Positions 1-6,134 of a stretch of 6,134 bases of DNA are shown piece by piece. Each line of letters starts with the position of its first letter. The stretch's first letter is position 1. Source of the DNA: JAHEEL01 sp034660035 (GTDB lineage: Bacteria; Actinomycetota; Acidimicrobiia; Spongiisociales; UBA5794); assembly GCA_034660035.1 (NCBI GenBank), contig JAYEIJ010000006.1:1-6134 (forward strand), written 5' to 3'. The notes beneath the pieces were generated by a model. The model was not told the origin of the DNA, made no database searches, and saw nothing but the letters and a program-made list of their open reading frames with translations. The position numbers were made by a program, and so were the translations under genes.

Positions 1-1712
1 TACTCGTCCTCGTCTTCGTGATGGCCCTCATCGCGGCAGCGTGCGGGTCGTCATCTGACGACACGACCACGACCACGGCCGGGGACGCGACCGAGACAAC
101 AGCCGCGACCGAGACAACAGCCGCGACTGACACAACGGCCGCCGGAGGCGACTTCACCGGCCTGATGGTCGAGGCGGCCTGTGACGACGAAGCGAACACG
201 AGCAACATCAACTACATCAAGGCGGTGGATGCAAGCACCGTCGAGATTCAGTTGTGCGCCCAGGACGTGGCATTCCCTGCGAAGGTCGCGTTCTCAGCGT
301 TCGGCATCGTCCCGCAGGAGTACCTGGACGCCAACACCGGCGGCGGCGCACTCCTCGACGCACCGATCGGTACCGGCCCCTACAAGCTCACGCAGTGGGA
401 CAAGGGCAACCAGATCGTCATGGAAGCGAACCCGGACTACTGGGGCACGGCACCAAACGCGGACACGCTCGTGTTCAAGTGGAGCTCGGAAGCCGCGCAG
501 CGGTTCGTCGAGCTGCAGGCGGGCACGGTCGACGGGATCGACAACCCGGGTCGTGACGACTTCGCACTGATCGCCGATTCGGCCGATCTCCAGCTCGAGG
601 AGCGCGCCGGAACGAACATCTTCTATCTCGGCTTGAACCGGGACAAGGAACCGTTCGGAGACGAGAAGGTGCGCCAGGCCATTGGCTACGCGCTCGATCG
701 TCAGCGCATCGTCGACAACTTCTACCCACCGGGTTCGAAGGTCGCCGATCAGTTCATGCCTGACTCGATCTTCGGGTATACCCCCGAGCCGAAGTGGTAC
801 GAACAGGACGTCGAGAAGGCGAAGGCACTGCTCGCAGAGGCAGGTCTTGCCGACGGCTTCGAGGTGACCCTCAACTACCGCGACGTCGTGCGCAGTTACC
901 TGCCCTCGCCGCTCACAGTCGGTCAGGATATCCAGGCCCAGCTCGCCGAGATCGGCGTCACGGTCAATATCGAGGTCATGGAGTCCGGGGCGTTCCTCGA
1001 CGCGAGCGACGCCGGTGACTTGACCATGTACATGCTCGGTTGGGGTGCCGACTATCCGGATGCCACCAACTTCCTCGACTTCCACTTTGGGAAGACCGCC
1101 TCCGGTCAGTTCGGTGCCGGTTTCGAGGACGTGTGGGCACTTCTGGATGAAGGCGCATCGACGCCGGATCCTGCTGCTCGACTCGTGATCTACGAAGAAG
1201 CGACCCAGTTGCTCAAGGATCACGTCCCGATGGTGCCGGTCGCCCACGGCGGTTCCGGCGTCGGATACCGGGCTGACGTCGAAGGAGCCCACGCGAGCCC
1301 GCTCGGCAACGAGTACTTCGCTGTGATGGATCCCGGCGGTCGCGACACGTTCGTGTGGATGCAGAACGCCGAGCCCATCGGCCTGTACTGCGCCGACGAG
1401 ACCGACGGTGAGAGCCTCCGTGGCTGTGAGCAGATCGTGGAGCAGCTCCTTGCCTATGAGATCGGCGGCACCGATGTGATCCCATCCCTCGCGGAGTCCT
1501 ATGAGGCGAACGAGGACGGGACCCTGTGGACCTTCCACCTCCGATCCGGCGTGACGTTCCACGACGGAAGCGCGTTCGATGCGAACGACGTTGTCGCGAG
1601 CTATGACGCTCAGTGGGACTTCACGAGCCCGAACCACACCGGTCGTGACGGCAACTTCACGTACTGGGATGCCCTGTTCGGCATCAAGAACAAGCCGGCA
1701 TCAGACGGCTGA
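1..1712 (+). CDS. Peptide-type ABC transporter substrate-binding lipoprotein, circularly permuted SBP_bac_5 fold (5' partial)
   Basis: This is the extracytoplasmic binding protein that captures substrate, probably di- or oligopeptides, and delivers it to the permeases encoded downstream. The frame is open to the left edge, so the true start lies outside. Residue numbers here count the GTG at 18 as residue 1, although that codon is probably an internal Val. A hydrophobic stretch ends in the lipobox AAAC with Cys9, followed by a Thr/Ala/acidic linker (10-44). Family blocks then appear in an unusual order: the strand YIKAVDASTVEIQL (66-79), IGTGPYKL (117-124), NPDYWG (138-143), KVRQAIGYALDR (217-228), GWGADY (341-346), SPLGNEYF (427-434, a normal C-terminal end), and only then RDTFVWMQNAEP (442-453), IPSLAESYEANEDG (488-501) and FHLRSGVTFHDG (506-517), which normally come first. 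Total length matches a normal family member, so this is a permutation and not a fusion or truncation. Asp345 aligns with the OppA/DppA residue that binds the peptide amino group. The family assignment is near certain; the substrate is inferred. Confidence 0.93.
   Translation, partial: LVLVFVMALIAAACGSSSDDTTTTTAGDATETTAATETTAATDTTAAGGDFTGLMVEAACDDEANTSNINYIKAVDASTVEIQLCAQDVAFPAKVAFSAFGIVPQEYLDANTGGGALLDAPIGTGPYKLTQWDKGNQIVMEANPDYWGTAPNADTLVFKWSSEAAQRFVELQAGTVDGIDNPGRDDFALIADSADLQLEERAGTNIFYLGLNRDKEPFGDEKVRQAIGYALDRQRIVDNFYPPGSKVADQFMPDSIFGYTPEPKWYEQDVEKAKALLAEAGLADGFEVTLNYRDVVRSYLPSPLTVGQDIQAQLAEIGVTVNIEVMESGAFLDASDAGDLTMYMLGWGADYPDATNFLDFHFGKTASGQFGAGFEDVWALLDEGASTPDPAARLVIYEEATQLLKDHVPMVPVAHGGSGVGYRADVEGAHASPLGNEYFAVMDPGGRDTFVWMQNAEPIGLYCADETDGESLRGCEQIVEQLLAYEIGGTDVIPSLAESYEANEDGTLWTFHLRSGVTFHDGSAFDANDVVASYDAQWDFTSPNHTGRDGNFTYWDALFGIKNKPASDG
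3..44 (+). other. Lipoprotein signal peptide, C-terminal part with lipobox
   Basis: In frame with the SBP, codons from position 3 read LVLVFVMALIAAAC. This is a hydrophobic core ending in a lipobox-like AAA-Cys; the Cys codon is TGC at 42-44. The residue at -3 is Ala instead of the preferred Leu, which is tolerated. The basic n-region and start codon lie left of the window. The next residues, GSSSDD, are typical of the tether of a Gram-positive-type lipoprotein. The reading in-frame through 3-17 shows that the GTG/ATG at 18/21 is not the real start. Confidence 0.8.
93..143 (+). repeat. 18-bp tandem repeat in the lipoprotein linker
   Basis: Two 18-bp units (93-110 and 111-128) differ only at their last base, and a shorter diverged third copy follows at 129-143. 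Each unit encodes ETTAAT; the last reads DTTAA. The unit length is a multiple of three, so copy-number change keeps the frame and only alters the length of the flexible tether between the lipidated Cys and the folded domain. Confidence 0.8.
1338..1685 (+). other. Relocated SBP N-terminal segment (permuted block)
   Basis: This encodes SBP residues 441-556. It aligns by eye with the start of mature E. coli DppA: RDTFVWMQNAEPIGLYC with DppA KTLVYCSEGSPEGFNP, AYEIGGTDVIPSLAE with EFKIGTTEVIPGLAE, TFHLRSGVTFHDG with TFHLRKGVKWHDN, FDANDVVASYD with LNADDVVFSFD, and GRDGNFTYWDALFG with VSGGSYEYFEGMG. In DppA the strand VKKVDDNTVQFVL follows directly; here its counterpart YIKAVDASTVEIQL lies near the protein's beginning. 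The sequences are from memory, but the correspondence is too long and ordered to be chance. Confidence 0.9.
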
Positions 1713-1730
1713 TCGAGCGATGAACGAGCG

Positions 1731-1766
1731 ATGGCCGGTGGGGTGCGACCGCACCCCACCGGCCAT
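1731..1766 (+). terminator. Strong intercistronic hairpin between SBP and dppB (attenuator or mRNA stabiliser)
   Basis: A perfect inverted repeat has 17-nt arms, ATGGCCGGTGGGGTGCG at 1731-1747 and CGCACCCCACCGGCCAT at 1750-1766, separated by 2 nt; the real loop would be about 4 nt. It begins 18 nt after the SBP stop codon. Only a weak, mixed TTCTATAA follows, with no clean U-tract, so full termination is doubtful. Hairpins at this place in SBP-first operons are known to protect the SBP message or attenuate downstream genes, giving more binding protein than transporter. That role is inferred here. Confidence 0.7.
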
Positions 1767-1768
1767 TC

Positions 1769-1776
1769 TATAACCT
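1769..1776 (+). promoter_or_regulatory. dppB: Possible -10 element for a leaderless dppB transcript
   Basis: TATAACCT sits 8 nt before the dppB ATG. It contains TATAAC (1769-1774) and a TANNNT match, TAACCT (1771-1776), the usual -10 form for actinobacterial sigma-70 promoters. The 8-nt gap would place the transcription start at or near the A of the ATG. No Shine-Dalgarno sequence is visible before this ATG (CTGCTGACCC), which fits leaderless initiation. The region upstream is taken up by the hairpin, so no -35 can be judged. The element is short and could occur by chance. Confidence 0.3.
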
Positions 1777-1784
1777 GCTGACCC

Positions 1785-2846
1785 ATGGGCCGTTTCCTAC
1801 TTCGTCGCTTCATCTCATCGATCCCGGTGATCATCGGGATTCTGGCGCTCGTGTTCGCTCTTGCCCGCATGATCCCAGGCGATCCGTGCCGGGCGGCATT
1901 GGGCGAGCGTGCTACCGATGAGATCTGTGATCTCTACAACGAGCGCTACGGCCTCAACGACCCGATTCACGTTCAGTTCGGCATCTACCTCAAGGACGTC
2001 GCCACCGGGGACCTCGGCGAGTCCTTCCGATTCGGTGTCCCCGTCACAGAACTCCTCATCCAACGGCTCCCCACCACGATGGAGCTTGCCGCCGCTGCCC
2101 TGCTCATCGCCGTTATCGTCGGCGTACCTCTCGGCATCATCTCCGGATATCGCCACAACTCAAAGACCGACGTCGCCACGATGATCGGCGCCAACATCGG
2201 CGTTGCCATGCCGGTGTTCTGGCTCGGACTCATGCTCCAGTACATCTTCGCCGTCTTCTTACGCGACACGCCTCTGGCGTTACCTCCATCGGGGAAGCTC
2301 GACGCGGGTCTCATTCCTGTGCCGTTCTACGAAATGTGGGGCTTGCCGGAGAATGGACTCACGGAGTTCCTCTCCGAGTTCACGCTGATGAACGCGCTCG
2401 TCACCTTGCAGGGGGAGATCTTCTCCAGCGCGTTCCTCCACCTCATCCTGCCGGCCGTAGCTCTCGCGACGATCCCGCTGGCCATCATCGCTCGGATGAC
2501 GCGTTCCGCGCTTCTCGACGTGCTCGGCCTCGACTACGTGCGCACCGCCCGGGCAAAAGGGTTGCGCGAACGCAGCGTCATCCTCAAACACTCCCTCCGC
2601 AACGCGATGTTGCCCGTGGTCACCATCATCGGCCTGTCATTCGGACTGCTGTTGGGCGGTGCGATTCTCACCGAGACCATCTTCAACCTCGCGGGGGTAG
2701 GCAAGACCCTCTTCGACGCGATCACCTCCCGCGACTACACCGTTGTGCAAGGCTTCACCCTCGTTGTGGCGGTCAGTTTCGTGATGGTGAATCTGCTCGT
2801 CGATCTTCTGTACACCTACCTCGACCCGCGGGTACGCGTCTCATGA
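1785..2846 (+). CDS. dppB: Dipeptide/oligopeptide ABC transporter permease, DppB type
   Basis: This is one of the two membrane subunits forming the translocation channel, pairing with DppC. The protein has 353 residues and six likely membrane helices at about 9-29, 97-120, 133-158, 216-236, 275-297 and 322-346. The N-terminus (MGRFLLRRF) and the IPGDPCRAALG segment are typical of DppB/OppB proteins. The cytoplasmic coupling loop carries the EAA motif, TARAKGLRERSVILKHSLRN at about 254-273 followed by AMLPV, which docks on an ATPase. It is longer than the usual 305-340 residues because of an enlarged external loop at about 160-215. Cys35 and Cys48 lie in the first external segment. The ATG at 1785 is the natural N-terminus for the family although no ribosome site is seen. 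The stop overlaps the dppC start (ATGA). Family certain; substrate class inferred from the operon. Confidence 0.95.
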   Translation: MGRFLLRRFISSIPVIIGILALVFALARMIPGDPCRAALGERATDEICDLYNERYGLNDPIHVQFGIYLKDVATGDLGESFRFGVPVTELLIQRLPTTMELAAAALLIAVIVGVPLGIISGYRHNSKTDVATMIGANIGVAMPVFWLGLMLQYIFAVFLRDTPLALPPSGKLDAGLIPVPFYEMWGLPENGLTEFLSEFTLMNALVTLQGEIFSSAFLHLILPAVALATIPLAIIARMTRSALLDVLGLDYVRTARAKGLRERSVILKHSLRNAMLPVVTIIGLSFGLLLGGAILTETIFNLAGVGKTLFDAITSRDYTVVQGFTLVVAVSFVMVNLLVDLLYTYLDPRVRVS

Positions 2847-3835
2847 GCGAACAAGACCCTCACGACCAACCCCTCGACAACATGGAAGCCTCCGACGGCA
2901 TTCGCGACGAGGTCCGCATGGACCTCTCCGGCGGCGACGTGTCGGCAACGACTGCCGGCGGATTGTGGGGGACGGCCGGGCGCGAGATCATCCGCAAGAA
3001 GTCGGCAATCGTCGGGATGGGCATGCTCTCGATCTTGCTGCTCCTCGCAGCGTTCGCGCCGATCATCGCTCCGTACCCACCCAACGAGGTCCTCTTCGAC
3101 GAGGGCGTCAGTCCTCGAGATCCGCCGTGCGTCCACCTGTTCGGATGCGACGAGGACACGCCTCAACACATCCTCGGCATCGACGGGAACGGGCGCGACT
3201 ACTTCTCACGTATCGTCTACGGCTCTCGAGTATCGCTCCTCGCAGCATTCGCCGCCGTGTTGTTCGCAGTCGTGTGGGGCACCATGGTTGGACTCATCGC
3301 AGGCTTCTTCGGAGGCTGGGTGGACAACGTCCTCATGCGCGTGATGGACGTGCTGCTCTCGTTCCCATCCCTGCTGCTCGCGATCGTGGTCGTGACCGTT
3401 CTCGGGCCGGGTCTTATCAACGCCATCCTGGCGATCGCGATCGTCACGATCCCGCAGTACGCGCGAATCGTGAGATCGTCGGTGCTCAGCATTCGCGAGC
3501 AGGAGTACGTGTCGGCCGACCAGGCCCTCGGGGTATCGCGCTGGCGGCTTCTTGCCCACCGCATCTTCCCCAACACGCTGACGCCCCTCATCGTCATCGC
3601 CACGCTTGGTGTCGCAACCGCCGTGCTCGAAATCGCGTCCCTGTCGTTCCTCGGCTTGGGTATCCAACCCCCGACTGCTGAGTGGGGTTCGATGCTTGCG
3701 GCGGAGCGGAACCAGGTGTTCACGGCTCCCCACCTCGTGTTCTTCGCCGGCTTGATGATCATGTGGAACGTCCTCGGCTTCAATCTCCTCGGTGACGGCC
3801 TTCGAGATGCGATCGATCCGAGGCTCGGCCGATGA
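2843..3835 (+). CDS. dppC: Dipeptide/oligopeptide ABC transporter permease, DppC type
   Basis: This second channel subunit has 330 residues. The ATG at 2843 overlaps the dppB stop in ATGA, implying translational coupling; the frame stays open far upstream inside dppB, but that stretch is a shadow without family similarity. A hydrophilic, acidic N-terminal tail of about 40 residues precedes GREIIRKKSAIVG, the usual start of the OppC N-terminal region. The first helix is at about 55-77. An external loop then holds LGIDGNGRDYFSRIVYGSR, the family's G-D-x-x-G-R-D-x-x-S-R block, with Cys96 and Cys102 just before it. Further helices lie at about 127-155, 160-187, 190-205, 250-275 and 296-315. The EAA loop is EYVSADQALGVSRWRLLAHR (221-240) followed by IFPNTLTP. 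The end, GDGLRDAIDPRLGR, is the classic DppC C-terminus, so the gene is complete. Its stop overlaps the dppD start. Confidence 0.96.
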   Translation: MSEQDPHDQPLDNMEASDGIRDEVRMDLSGGDVSATTAGGLWGTAGREIIRKKSAIVGMGMLSILLLLAAFAPIIAPYPPNEVLFDEGVSPRDPPCVHLFGCDEDTPQHILGIDGNGRDYFSRIVYGSRVSLLAAFAAVLFAVVWGTMVGLIAGFFGGWVDNVLMRVMDVLLSFPSLLLAIVVVTVLGPGLINAILAIAIVTIPQYARIVRSSVLSIREQEYVSADQALGVSRWRLLAHRIFPNTLTPLIVIATLGVATAVLEIASLSFLGLGIQPPTAEWGSMLAAERNQVFTAPHLVFFAGLMIMWNVLGFNLLGDGLRDAIDPRLGR

Positions 3836-4832
3836 CCACTATGTCGGTCGGCGACCCGATCCTCGAGATCAACGGTCTCGAGACTCACTTCTTCACGAGA
3901 GATGGTGTCGTGAAGGCGGTTGACGGCGTCGATCTGACCGTCGGCAAGGGTGAGATCCTTGGACTGGTGGGTGAGTCGGGGTGCGGCAAATCGGTCACGT
4001 CGATGTCGGTACTCCGCCTGATCCAGAATCCCGGAGAGATCGTCGGCGGCAGCATTCGATTCCACGGTGAGGATCTTCTCCACGTGTCGGAAAAGGAGAT
4101 GCGGGCCATTCGCGGAGATCGCATTTCGATGATCTTCCAACAACCCGTTGGGTCTCTCAACCCGGTCTTCACGGCGGGTTCCCAGATCTCAGAGGTGTAC
4201 GAGATACACGAGGGCTTGAAGAAGAAGGAAGGGTATGCAAGAGCCGTCGAGATGCTTCGGAAGGTGGGGATCCCCGACCCGGAGCAGCGTATCAAAGCGT
4301 ATCCGCATGAGCTTTCCGGCGGCATGGCCCAACGAGTCATGATCGCGATGGCGCTCGCCGCCGGACCCGAGCTGCTGATCGCCGACGAGCCGACCACTGC
4401 GTTGGACGTCACCATCCAAGCGCAGATCATCGACCTCATGCGCGAGATCAGGAACGATCTCGGAACCTCGATCATCGTGATCACCCACGACCTCGGGATC
4501 GTGGCCGAGATTGCCGATCGCGTGGCGGTGATGTACGCGGGCGAGATCGTCGAGGAAGCAGACACCAAGACGCTGTTCGCCGAACCGAAGCACCCATATA
4601 CGCGGGGTCTTATCGGATCAATCCCCCTTGCCGGGGACCGCCGTGAATGGTTGGACGTGATTCCGGGGCGGGTCCCGAATCTGATCGACCTGCCGGGCGG
4701 ATGCCGCTTCGCTCCTCGCTGTCGGGCTCGCGAGGAAGCCGGTCTCACGATGTGCACCGAACAACGCCCCGAGCTCACCGGCGTCAACGGTGAGCACACT
4801 GTGCGATGCTTCCTCTACCAGGAGGGTGCAAA

Positions 4833-4836
<4 letters not shown>
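3832..4836 (+). CDS. dppD: Dipeptide/oligopeptide ABC transporter ATP-binding protein, DppD type
   Basis: One half of the ATPase pair that powers import, acting on the cytoplasmic face. The protein has 334 residues with Walker A GESGCGKS (47-54), a Q-loop around Gln103-Gln104, signature LSGGMAQR (161-168), Walker B LLIADEP (181-187) and the H-loop His219, so the site looks active. The C-terminal oligopeptide-transporter extension begins near HPYTRGLIGSIP (254-265) and contains Cys291, Cys297, Cys308 and Cys326. This Cys pattern binds a [4Fe-4S] cluster in characterised OppD/DppD proteins. The ATG at 3832 forms ATGA with the dppC stop and has GAGG at 3820-3823, 8 nt upstream; an in-frame ATG at 3841 is a weaker alternative. 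The DppD rather than DppF assignment rests on gene order and on LSGGMAQR, which is typical of the D subunit. Confidence 0.96.
4821..4825 (+). promoter_or_regulatory. dppF: Ribosome binding site fixing the dppF start
   Basis: GGAGG at 4821-4825 lies 7 nt before the GTG at 4833. This is the best Shine-Dalgarno match in the operon. It supports GTG 4833, which overlaps the dppD stop as GTGA, over the longer in-frame ATG at 4806. That earlier ATG would add the non-conserved peptide MLPLPGGCK and has no ribosome site. Confidence 0.75.
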
Positions 4837-5846
<1,010 letters not shown>

Positions 5847-5848
5847 CG

Positions 5849-5863
5849 GCCGCCTCCGGCGGC
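5849..5863 (+). terminator. GC-rich hairpin just after dppF
   Basis: GCCGCC (5849-5854) and GGCGGC (5858-5863) form a perfect 6-bp stem with a TCC loop, starting 3 nt after the dppF stop codon. There is no U-tract after it; a repeat array starts at once. It may end or protect the operon transcript, but it lacks the features of an intrinsic terminator, so the role is uncertain. Confidence 0.35.
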
Positions 5864-5954
5864 GTAGTCGGTAGTCAGTAGTCCGTAGTCCGTGACTCTT
5901 GCTGTTGGCTGTCCGCTGTCTGCCTGTCGCCCGTCCTGCTGGTAGCTGGTAGCT
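5864..5954 (+). repeat. Degenerate 7-bp tandem repeat array in the dppF-hypA gap
   Basis: The units read GTAGTCG, GTAGTCA, GTAGTCC, GTAGTCC, GTGACTC (5864-5898). They decay through TTGCTGT, TGGCTGT, CCGCTGT, CTGCCTG, TCGCCCG and TCCTGCT (5899-5940), and end in two clean GGTAGCT units (5941-5954), all on a 7-nt register across 13 units. One further GTAGTCC plus GTAG (5836-5846) lies before the hairpin and overlaps the dppF stop. The array resembles the short tandemly repeated heptamers known from cyanobacteria. No function can be assigned, and it is not long or regular enough to be a CRISPR. Confidence 0.7.
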
Positions 5955-5982
5955 GCCCTTCTCCTTTCACATGGGCGTCTCC

Positions 5983-6004
5983 TATCGTGGACGTGAGTAG
6001 AGGA
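5983..6004 (+). promoter_or_regulatory. hypA: Possible hypA promoter -10 and ribosome binding site
   Basis: TATCGT (5983-5988) fits the actinobacterial -10 form TANNNT and would start a transcript near 5995. AGAGGA (5999-6004) is a Shine-Dalgarno-like site 8 nt before the hypA ATG at 6013. No convincing -35 is seen; TTCTCC at 5959-5964 has an 18-nt spacing but a poor match. The ribosome site is fairly likely, the promoter weak. Confidence 0.35.
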
Positions 6005-6012
6005 TCGCACAC

Positions 6013-6134
6013 ATGCATGAGTTGGCACTTGCGGATTCCGTGGTGAAGGCAGCGCTCAACGTTGCCGACGATGCCGGCATGGATCGAATCGAACGCATCG
6101 TCGTCAGGGTCGGCGAACTGCAGCAGATCAAGAG
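6013..6134 (+). CDS. hypA: Hydrogenase maturation nickel chaperone HypA (3' partial)
   Basis: HypA delivers nickel, together with HypB, to the large subunit of [NiFe]-hydrogenases, and in some bacteria supports urease. Forty codons are visible before the right edge. The protein starts MHELALADSVVKAAL, matching the HypA/HybF N-terminus in which Met1-His2-Glu3 form part of the nickel site, and continues to IVVRVGELQQIK, the family's second strand (V-R-x-G-E-L). The zinc-binding Cys region lies outside the window. The ATG at 6013 is fixed by the required MHE start and by AGAGGA upstream. A repeat-bearing gap of 166 nt after dppF suggests a separate transcription unit. It implies that hydrogenase genes continue to the right, which cannot be confirmed here. 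Confidence 0.92.
   Translation, partial: MHELALADSVVKAALNVADDAGMDRIERIVVRVGELQQIK

Noticed and set aside
18..23. GTG/ATG at 18 and 21 as the SBP start
   Set aside because: Starting here would leave a signal peptide of only about eight residues with no basic n-region. The upstream in-frame codons encode the rest of a hydrophobic core, so the gene starts outside the window.
294..1637. A 447-codon open frame on the minus strand across the SBP gene
   Set aside because: It is antisense to a well-supported gene and its translation shows no recognisable fold. Long antisense frames are expected in high-GC coding DNA because of codon bias.
1338..1712. A second, truncated SBP gene fused behind a complete one
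   Set aside because: The first part lacks exactly the blocks found in the second and nothing is duplicated, so a single permuted protein explains it better.
2336..2842. An open frame continuing dppC upstream by 169 codons
   Set aside because: It overlaps the conserved second half of dppB, is Arg/His-rich shadow sequence, and the ATG at 2843 with the ATGA overlap gives the normal DppC N-terminus.
3217..4143. Minus-strand open frame of 308 codons across dppC and dppD
   Set aside because: It runs through the conserved motifs of two genes on the other strand and has no family features of its own.
4806..4832. ATG at 4806 as the dppF start
   Set aside because: It adds nine non-conserved residues and lacks a ribosome site, while GTG 4833 has GGAGG at the right distance and overlaps the dppD stop.
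5864..5954. CRISPR-like array
   Set aside because: The period is 7 bp with no spacers; it is a simple degenerate tandem repeat.

Overview
The window is high-GC DNA with tightly packed genes, all on the + strand. Base composition, an Actinobacteria-like Thr/Ala-rich lipoprotein linker, start-codon overlaps and TANNNT-type -10 elements suggest an actinobacterium, possibly Acidimicrobiia. Chloroflexota cannot be excluded. This placement is a judgement from sequence style, not a search result.

Layout. Positions 1-1712 hold a lipoprotein substrate-binding protein (SBP) of the DppA/OppA family (SBP_bac_5, cluster C), cut by the left edge inside its signal peptide. A perfect 17-bp inverted repeat follows in the 72-nt gap, with a -10-like element just before the next start. 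Then come two permeases, dppB (1785-2846) and dppC (2843-3835), and two ATPases, dppD (3832-4836) and dppF (4833-5846), each joined to the next by a 4-nt ATGA or GTGA overlap. Positions 5847-6012 carry a GC hairpin, an array of degenerate 7-bp units and a possible promoter. From 6013 to the right edge is the start of hypA, a nickel-insertion factor for [NiFe]-hydrogenase.

Together the first five genes encode a complete Dpp/Opp-type ABC importer: an anchored binding protein outside, a DppB-DppC channel, and a DppD-DppF ATPase pair inside. The likely substrates are di- or oligopeptides. The SBP keeps the aspartate that contacts the peptide amino terminus in OppA/DppA. Nickel chelates are a weaker alternative raised by the neighbouring hypA.

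The main discovery is in the SBP. Its segments are in circularly permuted order. The part that normally opens the mature protein (the DTLVV...PGLAESWE...FHLRKGVKFHDG region) lies at the C-terminus, fused in frame after the part that normally ends it. All expected blocks are present once, and the lipoprotein signal and linker now lead into what is normally an internal strand. I am not aware of a description of this architecture, though I have the impression that homologues with the same order exist in Chloroflexota and Actinobacteria. It would move the lipid anchor from domain I to domain II of the binding protein.
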